Origin: Anaerolineaceae bacterium
GTDB taxonomy: Bacteria; Chloroflexota; Anaerolineae; Aggregatilineales; Phototrophicaceae
DNA: 64,000 bases
Assembly: GCA_002699585.1 (NCBI GenBank)
Contig: PABP01000038.1
Coordinates: forward strand, 434,001 to 498,000
Direction of reading: 5' to 3'
Of this stretch, positions 8,202 to 17,112 are shown in pieces. Within the stretch, counting starts at the first letter, position 1; every line of letters begins with the position of its first letter. The translations under genes and the position numbers were made by a program. Below the pieces are notes generated by a model. It did not search any database. It was not told the DNA's origin and saw only the letters and a list, made by a program, of their open reading frames with translations.

Positions 8202-8813
8202 ATGGTCAACAAACAAAATGTCGCCATCTTCATCTTTGAAAATGTCGAGGTGCTGGATTTCGCCGGACCGTTTGAGGTCTTTGCAGTCGCCAGGGATGCC
8301 GACGATCAGCGACTGTTCAACGTCTATACAGTCAGCATGGACGGCGAAACGCTCAATGCACGCAATGGCCTGAGCATCAACCCAACTTACAGCATCGAGA
8401 CCATGCCGCAGCCGGATATTCTGGTGGTGCCCGGTGGCCGGGGCACGCGCCCCTTGATTGGCAATGACGCTATCCGTTCATTCATTCAATCGCAGCAACC
8501 TAAACTCAACAAACTGCTTTCAGTTTGCACGGGGTCGTTGCTACTGGCGGATGCTGGCGTCCTGAACGGCCTCCAGGCGACCACCTACCACACCGAAATC
8601 GACCACCTAACGCAGATTGACGCCAGCATCACAACTCAGGCCGGTGAGCGCTGGGTCGATAACGGCCAGATTGTGACGTCCGCCGGCGTCTCGGCAGGCA
8701 TCGATATGTCGCTGTATGTGGTCAGCCAGCTATTTGACCAGGCTACCGCTGACCTCACTGCTCAGCATATGGAATACGAACATTGGCCAATTTCAAACCG
8801 CACGAACAATTAA
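8202..8813 (+). CDS. DJ-1/PfpI family protein (isonitrile-hydratase-like)
   Basis: The 203-residue glutamine-amidotransferase-like protein carries the nucleophile elbow SVCTGSLLLADAG with cysteine 109, and the VEVLDFAGPFEVFAVA helix typical of the isonitrile hydratase / AraC-sensor-domain branch of DJ-1/PfpI. The following histidine region is TTYHTEIDHL. No AraC helix-turn-helix is attached, so it is a stand-alone enzyme or stress protein. A strong Shine-Dalgarno (GGAGG) precedes the ATG, and it is likely co-transcribed with the PhzF gene. The actual reaction is not deducible. Confidence 0.9.
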   Translation: MVNKQNVAIFIFENVEVLDFAGPFEVFAVARDADDQRLFNVYTVSMDGETLNARNGLSINPTYSIETMPQPDILVVPGGRGTRPLIGNDAIRSFIQSQQPKLNKLLSVCTGSLLLADAGVLNGLQATTYHTEIDHLTQIDASITTQAGERWVDNGQIVTSAGVSAGIDMSLYVVSQLFDQATADLTAQHMEYEHWPISNRTNN

Positions 8814-8892
8814 GATAAAATATACGAATTTATCCTATACAATATAATCGCAACGCAATATCGATGAAGAAGCGGTTACTGGAGGCCACACC

Positions 8893-9180
8893 ATGCAGCG
8901 TTGGGATTATGCCTGCGTTCAGATTATTAAGTCATATGGCACAAAATATCGGTTTAATGGCAATAATGTCTCGGACTGGAATGATATTCCCCTTTTCCAG
9001 ATGTTGCAGAACATGGGCGAAAAAGGGTATGAAATGATTGGTATCGATGGCGAGAACTACATCTTCAAGCGTCCCGGTGCCGCCAGCCCGACCAATGCGG
9101 GACGCAGCCCATTCCGTGAAAGTCAGCCGCAAGACATCGTCGCCAGGAGCGGCCTGACAGCCCAACTCAAGAATCTCTAG
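8893..9180 (+). CDS. DUF4177-like small protein
   Basis: A 95-residue cytoplasmic protein. WDYACVQIIKSYG, LQNMGEKGYEMIGI and ENYIFKRP match the pattern of DUF4177 proteins (W-[EK]-Y...LN-LG-GWE-V...YIFKR), whose function is unknown. The last 30 residues look disordered. The ATG has a good GGAGG site. An A+T-rich leader with TATAAT at 8843-8848 but no clear -35 lies upstream, so it may have its own promoter. A terminator follows. Confidence 0.72.
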   Translation: MQRWDYACVQIIKSYGTKYRFNGNNVSDWNDIPLFQMLQNMGEKGYEMIGIDGENYIFKRPGAASPTNAGRSPFRESQPQDIVARSGLTAQLKNL

Positions 9181-9222
9181 ACGATTCCGAGCAGCAAACA
9201 CACATCACCATACACACAATTG

Positions 9223-9250
9223 ACGCGAGCCAATGGCTGCTCGCGTTTTT
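9223..9250 (+). terminator. Rho-independent terminator
   Basis: Eight-base stem ACGCGAGC/GCTCGCGT (9223-9230 with 9239-9246) followed by TTTTTGTTTG. It ends the DUF4177 transcript. Confidence 0.75.
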
Positions 9251-9370
9251 GTTTGCCCAAATCAAGCAGCTACAACCACAGTCCCATAACCATAATGCCA
9301 TTTGCGCTGCGGCAATGCTCATTGACACAGTATAATCTGGCGATCAGACAGTTAGCGATTGGGCAGCTCT

Positions 9371-10999
<1,629 letters not shown>

Positions 11000-11088
11000 C
11001 AGATTTTTGAGAGTCTGACGCAACATGGAGCCAGAATTTCGCGTAATATAAATAGAGTAAAAGTCATAAACTGAGGCAGATACGCACA

Positions 11089-11478
11089 ATGAGTATGTTT
11101 ACAAATATCATCGAGGCTTTCGAAGTCAGTGGCCCGATCCCGATTGCCATTTATGTAGTCATGGTCCTTTCCTGGTGGTTCATCTTTGAGAAAGCAGGGA
11201 AACCCGCCTGGTGGTCACTCATCCCGATCCTGAACTTCGTCGCATTTATAGACATCGCTGGCAAACCCTGGTGGTACATTCTGCTGCTGCTGATCCCAGT
11301 TGTTAACATCATTGTCTGGATTATGCTGATGATGTCATTCTCGGAATCATTCGGACAGGATGGCTGTTTGTTCGCTCTGGGCCTATCCTTTTTGCCGCCG
11401 CTGTTCCTGCTGTTTTTGGCCTTTGGCGACGCGGAGTATGTCGGATATGGCAAAGTCAAGCGTAAGAACGCCTTCTAG
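11089..11478 (+). CDS. DUF5684 membrane protein
   Basis: A 129-residue integral membrane protein with about four hydrophobic segments: an N-terminal helix around IPIAIYVVMVLSWWFIF, then the family hallmark KAGKPAWWSLIPILNFV followed by IAGKPWWYILLLLIPVVNI, and a C-terminal pair around LFALGLSFLPPLFLLFLAFG. The doubled GKP-WW motif with 'IPI-N' is typical of DUF5684, which often sits near signal peptidases or transporters. Function unknown. A strong terminator follows immediately. Confidence 0.82.
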   Translation: MSMFTNIIEAFEVSGPIPIAIYVVMVLSWWFIFEKAGKPAWWSLIPILNFVAFIDIAGKPWWYILLLLIPVVNIIVWIMLMMSFSESFGQDGCLFALGLSFLPPLFLLFLAFGDAEYVGYGKVKRKNAF

Positions 11479-11508
11479 GCTACAAGCTCGATAAGCGTTA
11501 CTAGTCGA

Positions 11509-11534
11509 GGGCATCGGTTGAACCGATGCCCTTT
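11509..11534 (+). terminator. strong Rho-independent terminator
   Basis: Eleven-base perfect stem GGGCATCGGTT/AACCGATGCCC (11509-11519 with 11521-11531) followed by TTTTGC. It ends the DUF5684 transcript. Confidence 0.82.
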
Positions 11535-11544
11535 TGCATCCGGT

Positions 11545-12504
11545 TTATTGATCGGCTACGGGCAAAGCATGTCCCCAGGTTCCCTGTACAGGATCGAGGC
11601 GAACAAAGCCATAAGTTTCTGTATCGAACCCGAAGGTTTCATAGCTTAATTTGTTGTTGTACATACGGACGAAGGGCAGCAATAAACCCTGTTCACCACC
11701 TGTCGCCCAACCGAGACCATTACGTACACGCCAGAAGTTCCCCCACACCTTGCCAAAACCAAAGCCCGGTTTAATCAATCCAGCAGGTGGCTGTTCCGTC
11801 ACAGGGTTATCAGGTCGTCCGGCATATTCCCAGACAGCGAAACGCTCGTACAGGCCAGTAGCTGCATTGAATACAAAAACGTCACCTGTACCCGCAATCC
11901 AGATCATGAAGCCATTTTCAAAGATTTGCATCGTGGTCGCTAAGGAACTGCCATTGGAAAATGGTGGCACGTAGCCCGTATCACGCGGGGTTGGTGACGG
12001 CGGAACAGGTGTCGGCGTTGGGCCAGAGTTGACATCGCCCGACCAGGTATCTTGATACGTGTTAATGGTGATTTCACCACCACTGGGCAGGCTCAGGTGT
12101 AGCTCCGCCAGATAGTTCCCCAGGCTGCGCACCTCGTTCATACGGATGACGTAGCCCGTTTCCCCGGAATAGGCCCACCCTAAAGCCGAACGTACGCTGT
12201 TATAATTTCCCCAGACTTTGCCGAAGCCGTTGGCAGGCTTCACACGGCCTGATGGTGGCGCATCGGAAACCGGATTATCCGGTCGATTGGCATAGACCGA
12301 CTGCGGATAGTACGTCGCCGTGCCACCATGTTCCAGCACCCAGATACCGCCTTCCGATGATTCCCAGATCATGAAGCCACCTTCAAAGGATTGAAAGGAC
12401 GCTGATGCGCTGGTCGTCGCGGCCTGGGCAGTATTCGCAAACGAGAACAACCCGAAAACTGTCATCGCCACGAATGCCCAAATAAACTGATTTCTGTATC
12501 GCAT
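11545..12504 (-). CDS. secreted protein with two homologous repeat domains
   Basis: The 319-residue product has a Sec signal peptide ending ANTAQA. It then carries two copies of an about 85-residue module joined by a Thr/Pro linker (PTPTPVPPSPTP). Each module begins with a FExGFMIW strand (FEGGFMIWESSEGG and FENGFMIWIAGTGD), contains an AxRPDNPV segment, and ends with G(F)GFGKVWGN followed by VR(N/S)xLGWA. I recognise this as a recurrent extracellular module of Chloroflexota proteins, loosely like LGFP repeats, but cannot name a function. The second copy is extended by an all-beta tail to residue 319. The start ATG at 12504 has an AGGAG site. No neighbour in the same operon. Confidence 0.8.
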   Translation of the reverse strand: MRYRNQFIWAFVAMTVFGLFSFANTAQAATTSASASFQSFEGGFMIWESSEGGIWVLEHGGTATYYPQSVYANRPDNPVSDAPPSGRVKPANGFGKVWGNYNSVRSALGWAYSGETGYVIRMNEVRSLGNYLAELHLSLPSGGEITINTYQDTWSGDVNSGPTPTPVPPSPTPRDTGYVPPFSNGSSLATTMQIFENGFMIWIAGTGDVFVFNAATGLYERFAVWEYAGRPDNPVTEQPPAGLIKPGFGFGKVWGNFWRVRNGLGWATGGEQGLLLPFVRMYNNKLSYETFGFDTETYGFVRLDPVQGTWGHALPVADQ

Positions 12505-12696
12505 GATTTGACTCCTAACTAAACTGTTTCACTGACACGATTCAACTGACAGCCCCCGCAGCCAGCTCATCATCCGTGCTGTTTCTATGTTGTTATATTG
12601 GACACGGCCATTGCACCATCAGTTCCGATCTGATGCCTATCCCATTGTGATATATAGGCCGTATTGGGGGCGTAGGGTAAGCGCGGCACAGGCGGT

Positions 12697-12726
12697 TTGT
12701 ACCTAGCTGCCCTAAGCTCCTATAAT
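12697..12726 (+). promoter_or_regulatory. candidate promoter for the sugar transferase operon
   Basis: A perfect TATAAT (12721-12726) lies 32 bases before the ATG at 12758, with TTGTAC (12697-12702) 18 bases upstream as a weak -35. Confidence 0.42.
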
Positions 12727-12757
12727 GGGATGAAGATTCACAAGGTAACGCAACACC

Positions 12758-13357
12758 ATGAAACGACTGTTTGATATAAGCATGGGTATAGGCTGCTTCG
12801 TTCTGCTGGCCCCTCTTATGCTGATGATCGCCCTGGCCATCGTACTGGAAAGCGGCTTGCCCGCTTTTTACGCGCCAGAGGTCATTGGCAAAGATGGCAA
12901 GCCGTTCCGGTTTTTACGCTTCCGCACCATGCGCCATCAGCCAGATTTGCCGCCTAATGCCCGCCTGACGCGCGTCGGGCGCTGGATACGCAACCTGTCG
13001 CTGGACCATCTGCCGAACATTTTTAATCTGGTTCGTGGCGATGTCAGCATCGTTGGGCCGCGCCCAACCGAGCCGGAACGCATCGACCTGAGCGACCCAA
13101 CCTGGACGCACATCCTGAGCGTGCGACCGGGCATTTTCAGCTATGCAATTTTGATGCTGGCGCGTGACTTCAACAAAAGCAGCCAGATCGAGCGCAATTT
13201 GCTAGAGGCCGAATATGTCGAGCGGCAATCGCTGGCATTTGATAGTTACATTTTGCTGGCCAGTCTGGTCAGTTGGATCAGCAGCAAAGGCAATATCAAA
13301 CGACATGGTCAGCGACGTGCTGCCATCAATCACCCCACCACAGAGGATCGTAGCTAG
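12758..13357 (+). CDS. bacterial sugar transferase (polyprenyl-phosphate phosphoglycosyltransferase)
   Basis: A 199-residue monotopic phosphoglycosyltransferase of the WcaJ/PglC type, which moves a sugar-1-phosphate from a nucleotide sugar to undecaprenyl phosphate at the start of glycan assembly. Evidence: N-terminal KRLFDISMGIGCFVLLAPLM membrane helix, PFRFLRFRTMR (usual F-KFRTM), TRVGRWIRNLSLDHLPNIFN (usual R-TGRFLR-SLDELPQL-N) and NLVRGDVSIVGPRP. It is the short catalytic-domain-only form. The stop is two bases before the next gene, a large surface lipoprotein, so the two are co-transcribed. No other glycosyltransferase lies nearby, which is odd for a glycan-initiating enzyme. Confidence 0.92.
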   Translation: MKRLFDISMGIGCFVLLAPLMLMIALAIVLESGLPAFYAPEVIGKDGKPFRFLRFRTMRHQPDLPPNARLTRVGRWIRNLSLDHLPNIFNLVRGDVSIVGPRPTEPERIDLSDPTWTHILSVRPGIFSYAILMLARDFNKSSQIERNLLEAEYVERQSLAFDSYILLASLVSWISSKGNIKRHGQRRAAINHPTTEDRS

Positions 13358-13359
13358 GC

Positions 13360-15666
13360 ATGAGCATCAGGCGTTTAAGTTGGGCCATTATTCTGCTAAC
13401 ACTCGCAGCTTGCAGCACAGGCGTGCCGGAAGTCACACCGACGCTGGCCCCAACCAGCACCCCCACACCCCAGGAAACACGCATTGCAGACCTGCCAACG
13501 CGGACGCCAATTATCGTCTTTACAGAAACGGCGACAGTCACCGCCACCATCACCGCCAGCCCCACATCAACCACGACAGCCACAGCCAGTCCGACGATTT
13601 CACCGACAGCGACGAATACTTTTACGGTCACGCCAGCCCCTACAGATACGCCGACTGTAACGGCAACGGCTTCAACAACGGCGACATCAACCAATCTGCC
13701 GACATCGACAAGTCTACCGCCAACATCAACGGCAACACCAACGGGCACAGCTACGCCGACGCCAACCATCACACTGACGTTTACGCCACAACCGACTTCA
13801 ACTGCCACCCAGACAGCGACCGAAGCCGCCAGTCCAACGCCCTTATTCCAGCCAACAGCGACGCCATCAGCAACGGAAACGGCTACCGCGACGACGACCT
13901 ATACGGCGACGCCCCAACCGAGCGTCACACCCAGTTTGACGATGACGCCGAGTGCCACCGCCACCCTCACACCGAATGTGGCAGCGACAGCGACACAACA
14001 GGCCATCCTGGTAGCAACCCAACAGGCTGAACTGACGCCATCGCCATTGCCAACGTGGACATCGGTCCCGCAGCCGACAGCGACCAATACGATTACGATT
14101 GTTGCGCCGACACTCGATGTCACGCCGACATTCATCACAGCGACACCGGGCAGCGACCTGGGCGTGCTGCCGACTGTCACGCCCATCGTCGGCACGGGCA
14201 TCCCGGAAACAGCCGCGCCGACCGCCACCATGACGCCCTTCACACCGACCGCACTACCGCCAGATCGAATCCCGCAGATTGTGACGCGCGTACCGCTGCC
14301 AAGCTTCGACACCGACTTCACAACTGTGAATACCGATGCCTTCCAATTCAGTGTGGGCGAAGGCGGGTTTATTTTTAACGGCCAGGGCCTGCCGGGTGGC
14401 GTGACGCTCTTCGCCACCAACCCGGTCGATGGCAACAGCTACGCCCGCACCGATGTCAACGGCATGCTGCTTTTACGGGGGCCGGGTGCAGGTGGCGAAG
14501 GCCAAATCGCAGGATCGCCCTTCTATGCCGACTTCAGGGCGGACTCCGCAGAGACGAATAAGAACTACGTCACACACCTGGCATGGTCGCCGGATGGCAG
14601 CCGTCTGGCGTATGTCATCCAGCCCCCAGGCGGGACCGACAATGCCAATGCTGGCGTGTGGCTATGGAACGCAGCGGACCCGGTCAACAGCATCGCCGTG
14701 ATGCACGATTGCCCGGAACAGGGCTACACGTCATGTAACCTGTCCACAGATCATTCATTCAGCAATTGGGTGACGGAAACAGTGTACTGGTCGCCGGATA
14801 GCACGCGCATGCTGCTGAATGTGTTCGTGCGCAGTGAAGGCCGCGGCGGTATCGCAGTGGTGAATTCAACGACAGACCCGAAGGCGGCCGACGAGTCACC
14901 GGGCATCTGGCTATATGACAGCGGCGTCTGGCTAAATAACGACCAGATTCTGGTCAGTGGCCGCCGCCCCAGCGATGGCCGTGTCATCCTGGGGACGGTC
15001 AATGGCAATATCGACCCACCAAGCGAGCGAATGATATTCGATGCCAGCGCCAACGGCCTGTGGATACAGGATGCCGTGCCCAGTGGCGGCAGCTATCTGG
15101 CATTGGGCAAACCAGGTGGCCCAGATGGTGCGTTGATGCTGTATCGCATCGCCAATGGTCAGGCGACCCCGATCAGTGCCCCGATTGGTGATGCTTACCC
15201 GCAGCAGATCATCTGGACGAACAACTTCGCCCAGGTGGTGGTCACGGTCAATGGCACACAGTATCTGGTCGATGCCAATGGCACGATCAGCGTACCGACC
15301 GTCAGCGGGACGATCCAGATTGGCGCAGGTGCAGGGTCCGGCACAGGATCGGATGGCATTGCGCCGATTGGAGTGCGTGAAGAACCCGGCAGTTCAGTCG
15401 GTGTTCCGGGTGGCGTCATTGAAGGCAGCCGCTACACACCGGGGCAACTTGTCCAATATGTAGGCGAAGGCGTCCGTAATTTACGCTCATCGCCCACCGT
15501 GAATGAAGCCAATTTTGTGGATGTTGTGACGCCATTTGAGTTCGTTTCTATCCTGGCTGGCCCGGTCGATGCTGATGGCTATATCTGGTGGCAGATTAGC
15601 AATGCCCGCAACTTCACGGGCTGGATCGCCGCAGAAACCAACGGCGAATCGCTATTTGTGCCCTAG
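13360..15666 (+). CDS. lipoprotein with Thr/Pro-rich stalk, beta-propeller-like region and C-terminal SH3 domain
   Basis: The 768-residue product starts with a lipoprotein signal (LTLAACSTG). Residues about 24-310 are a Thr/Pro/Ala/Ser-rich stalk, a likely cell-wall spacer and possible O-glycosylation target. The middle (about 400-620) has TolB/PD40-like blades: LAWSPDGSRLAYVI and VYWSPDSTRMLLNV. The last 75 residues are a bacterial SH3 domain (GEGVRNLRSSPTVNEANFV...WWQIS...GWIA). Such SH3 domains usually bind peptidoglycan or protein ligands. It sits two bases after the sugar transferase gene. The stalk's biased codons create long spurious frames on both strands. Confidence 0.87.
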   Translation: MSIRRLSWAIILLTLAACSTGVPEVTPTLAPTSTPTPQETRIADLPTRTPIIVFTETATVTATITASPTSTTTATASPTISPTATNTFTVTPAPTDTPTVTATASTTATSTNLPTSTSLPPTSTATPTGTATPTPTITLTFTPQPTSTATQTATEAASPTPLFQPTATPSATETATATTTYTATPQPSVTPSLTMTPSATATLTPNVAATATQQAILVATQQAELTPSPLPTWTSVPQPTATNTITIVAPTLDVTPTFITATPGSDLGVLPTVTPIVGTGIPETAAPTATMTPFTPTALPPDRIPQIVTRVPLPSFDTDFTTVNTDAFQFSVGEGGFIFNGQGLPGGVTLFATNPVDGNSYARTDVNGMLLLRGPGAGGEGQIAGSPFYADFRADSAETNKNYVTHLAWSPDGSRLAYVIQPPGGTDNANAGVWLWNAADPVNSIAVMHDCPEQGYTSCNLSTDHSFSNWVTETVYWSPDSTRMLLNVFVRSEGRGGIAVVNSTTDPKAADESPGIWLYDSGVWLNNDQILVSGRRPSDGRVILGTVNGNIDPPSERMIFDASANGLWIQDAVPSGGSYLALGKPGGPDGALMLYRIANGQATPISAPIGDAYPQQIIWTNNFAQVVVTVNGTQYLVDANGTISVPTVSGTIQIGAGAGSGTGSDGIAPIGVREEPGSSVGVPGGVIEGSRYTPGQLVQYVGEGVRNLRSSPTVNEANFVDVVTPFEFVSILAGPVDADGYIWWQISNARNFTGWIAAETNGESLFVP

Positions 15667-15788
15667 TTAGGCGCAAATCTCATGCCTAAGACGTTAAATT
15701 CTTGCATAAACTTTACTTATGGATGATGCCATTGCGGACAGCATCCGGTATACTCAGCCCATCTTTGTGGTTGACGAAAGCAAATAGA

Positions 15789-16016
15789 ATGACGAGCACA
15801 CGTCGACAATCAGTCAGTCGCTCGAAAACGGGCGCTATGCCACCTATTGAAGAAACCGAGCCGCAAGCACCGCGAGAGCCTCAGCTCCGGCGGACGCAGA
15901 GCTTGCCGCATATGCCCTTTGATCCCTCGCGCACGGGCATCATGCCCCTGATTACCGAATTCCCGGATGATGATGTGCGCGATAACGATACGCCTGACGC
16001 CCCCGACGGACAGTAG
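15789..16016 (+). CDS. hypothetical small polar protein
   Basis: A possible 75-residue product beginning MTSTRRQSVSRSKTGAMPP. It is basic at the N-terminus and acidic at the C-terminus (EFPDDDVRDNDTPD), with no predicted fold, no hydrophobic core and no family I recognise. The frame could be extended to 15702, but the extra residues look non-coding. It lies between the SH3 lipoprotein and the YbjN gene on the same strand and ends 92 bases before the latter. Codon use looks like its neighbours. Expression is uncertain. Confidence 0.4.
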   Translation: MTSTRRQSVSRSKTGAMPPIEETEPQAPREPQLRRTQSLPHMPFDPSRTGIMPLITEFPDDDVRDNDTPDAPDGQ

Positions 16017-16108
16017 CAACCGAGCAGCGGCCCCAAATCCAGTAACGGCCCATCCAGGGAAAGGGATCGGCAGCAGCGCACCCTGTAGCAAACCCAGCGG
16101 AGCACCTT

Positions 16109-16648
16109 ATGCGAATGGGCGAACAGCAAATCTTCAATCTCATGATCGAGTTCTTCGAAGAAGATGACTGGGACTTCCAGTGGTTGGACGGCATGTCGGT
16201 GCTGTCTATGGGCTTCAGTGGCAACAATGGCAACTGGACCTGCTACGCCCAAGCCAGGGAAAGCCAACACCAGTTCGTCTTCTACTCCGTGCTGCCCGTG
16301 AATGTACCAGACGAGAAACGACAAGCTATCAGCGAGTTTATCGCACGCGCCAACTACGGCATGATTATCGGCAACTTTGAGCTGGATTACGACGATGGCG
16401 AGGTTCGCTATAAGACCAGCATCGATGTTGAAGGCGCCAGTCTGTCGCATCCCTTGTTACGCCAAGTTGTCTATACCAATGTACTGGTCATGGATCGCTA
16501 TATGCCCGGTCTGATGAAAGTCATCTTCTCCGACCAGCCGCCTGCCAACGTCATCGACGAAATTGAAGCGCAAAACTCCGGGCAGGATGATGCCTACGAC
16601 GAAGATGATACGCGCCCACCCAGCCCCAATGGCAGCCATCCTCACTAA
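16109..16648 (+). CDS. YbjN domain-containing protein
   Basis: A 179-residue cytoplasmic protein resembling the YbjN/type III secretion chaperone-like fold: LMIEFFEEDDWDFQWLD, NGNWTCYAQARESQHQFVFYSVLP, then a helix and MIIGNFELDYDDGEVRYKTSIDVEG, and a C-terminal helix around MDRYMPGLMKVIF. YbjN-family proteins affect stress and motility phenotypes in enterobacteria and act as small protein-binding modules; no enzymatic site is known. The C-terminus is an acidic, disordered tail. A weak hairpin (CCTCGTTATGAGG then TTTTG) about 60 bases downstream may be its terminator. Confidence 0.83.
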   Translation: MRMGEQQIFNLMIEFFEEDDWDFQWLDGMSVLSMGFSGNNGNWTCYAQARESQHQFVFYSVLPVNVPDEKRQAISEFIARANYGMIIGNFELDYDDGEVRYKTSIDVEGASLSHPLLRQVVYTNVLVMDRYMPGLMKVIFSDQPPANVIDEIEAQNSGQDDAYDEDDTRPPSPNGSHPH

Positions 16649-16959
16649 CCTCCTCTTTTGGCATTTCGCGTACATCATCATATGGTCACAATTCTAACCT
16701 TGAGGGGCCTCGTTATGAGGTTTTGTTGCAGTAACCGCAGTATGATGCTGCATGCAACATAAAAATGTGATTTTGCGTTGAGTTTGGGTTAGAAATGTTT
16801 GAAAGTGAGTCTGACGATATACAGGTTTATGAGGTGCATCGGTACAGGCCATCATGGTAGCAGCATAGGACAGACGGTGCACAAAAGGCGTTCCAGATGG
16901 TTTTCATTTTGGTGCGATTTTGAGAAGCGTTATTGCAGCAGATGAACATGCTCAAGCGT

Positions 16960-16980
16960 GGGCAAGGCAATGCCTTGCCC
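16960..16980. repeat. palindromic REP-like element
   Basis: GGGCAAGGCA and TGCCTTGCCC form ten-base perfect arms around a single A, followed by CTAC. This matches, from memory, a widely dispersed palindromic repeat seen in intergenic regions of several filamentous bacteria. Only one copy lies in this window. Confidence 0.55.
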
Positions 16981-17060
16981 CTACGATAGATGCTGACTAA
17001 TCGTGGACTTGAATCCATCAGACGGCACCCAGCAGTAGAAGATCGCTATTTGCAAAACAA

Positions 17061-17093
17061 AAAACGGGCGACCGCTATAGGGTCGCCCGTTTT
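17061..17093. terminator. strong terminator downstream of PBP1A
   Basis: Thirteen-base perfect stem from AAAACGGGCGACC to GGTCGCCCGTTTT (17061-17073 with 17081-17093) and a seven-base loop. It ends the PBP1A transcript and can work in either direction. Confidence 0.85.
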
Positions 17094-17112
17094 GCGATTG
17101 TGGGATTCAGTA

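Larger units (their letters stand above)
16649..17112. other. 464-base intergenic region with palindromic element
   Basis: No supported gene lies between the converging YbjN and PBP1A genes. The stretch contains a weak hairpin near 16711-16725, a near-perfect 21-base palindrome at 16960-16980, and a strong bidirectional terminator at 17061-17093. Short open frames here lack Shine-Dalgarno sites and family resemblance. Confidence 0.6.

Noticed and set aside
7296-8813. Phenazine biosynthesis cluster suggested by PhzF
   Set aside because: No other phz genes are present. PhzF homologues are common stand-alone proteins.
9322-9336. TTGACA and TATAAT close together before the gamma-glutamyltransferase gene as a promoter
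   Set aside because: Only three bases separate them, so they cannot be -35 and -10 of one promoter. TATAAT alone may still be used.
13326-13808. A 160-codon minus-strand Val/Gly-rich frame opposite the same stalk
   Set aside because: Reverse-complement shadow of the Thr/Pro codons (GTN/GGN); a repetitive artefact.
13215-14030. A 271-codon plus-strand frame rich in His, Asp and Asn overlapping the Thr/Pro lipoprotein
   Set aside because: It is the +1 shadow of the repetitive ACN/CCN codons of the stalk. It has no Shine-Dalgarno, no family resemblance and low-complexity composition.
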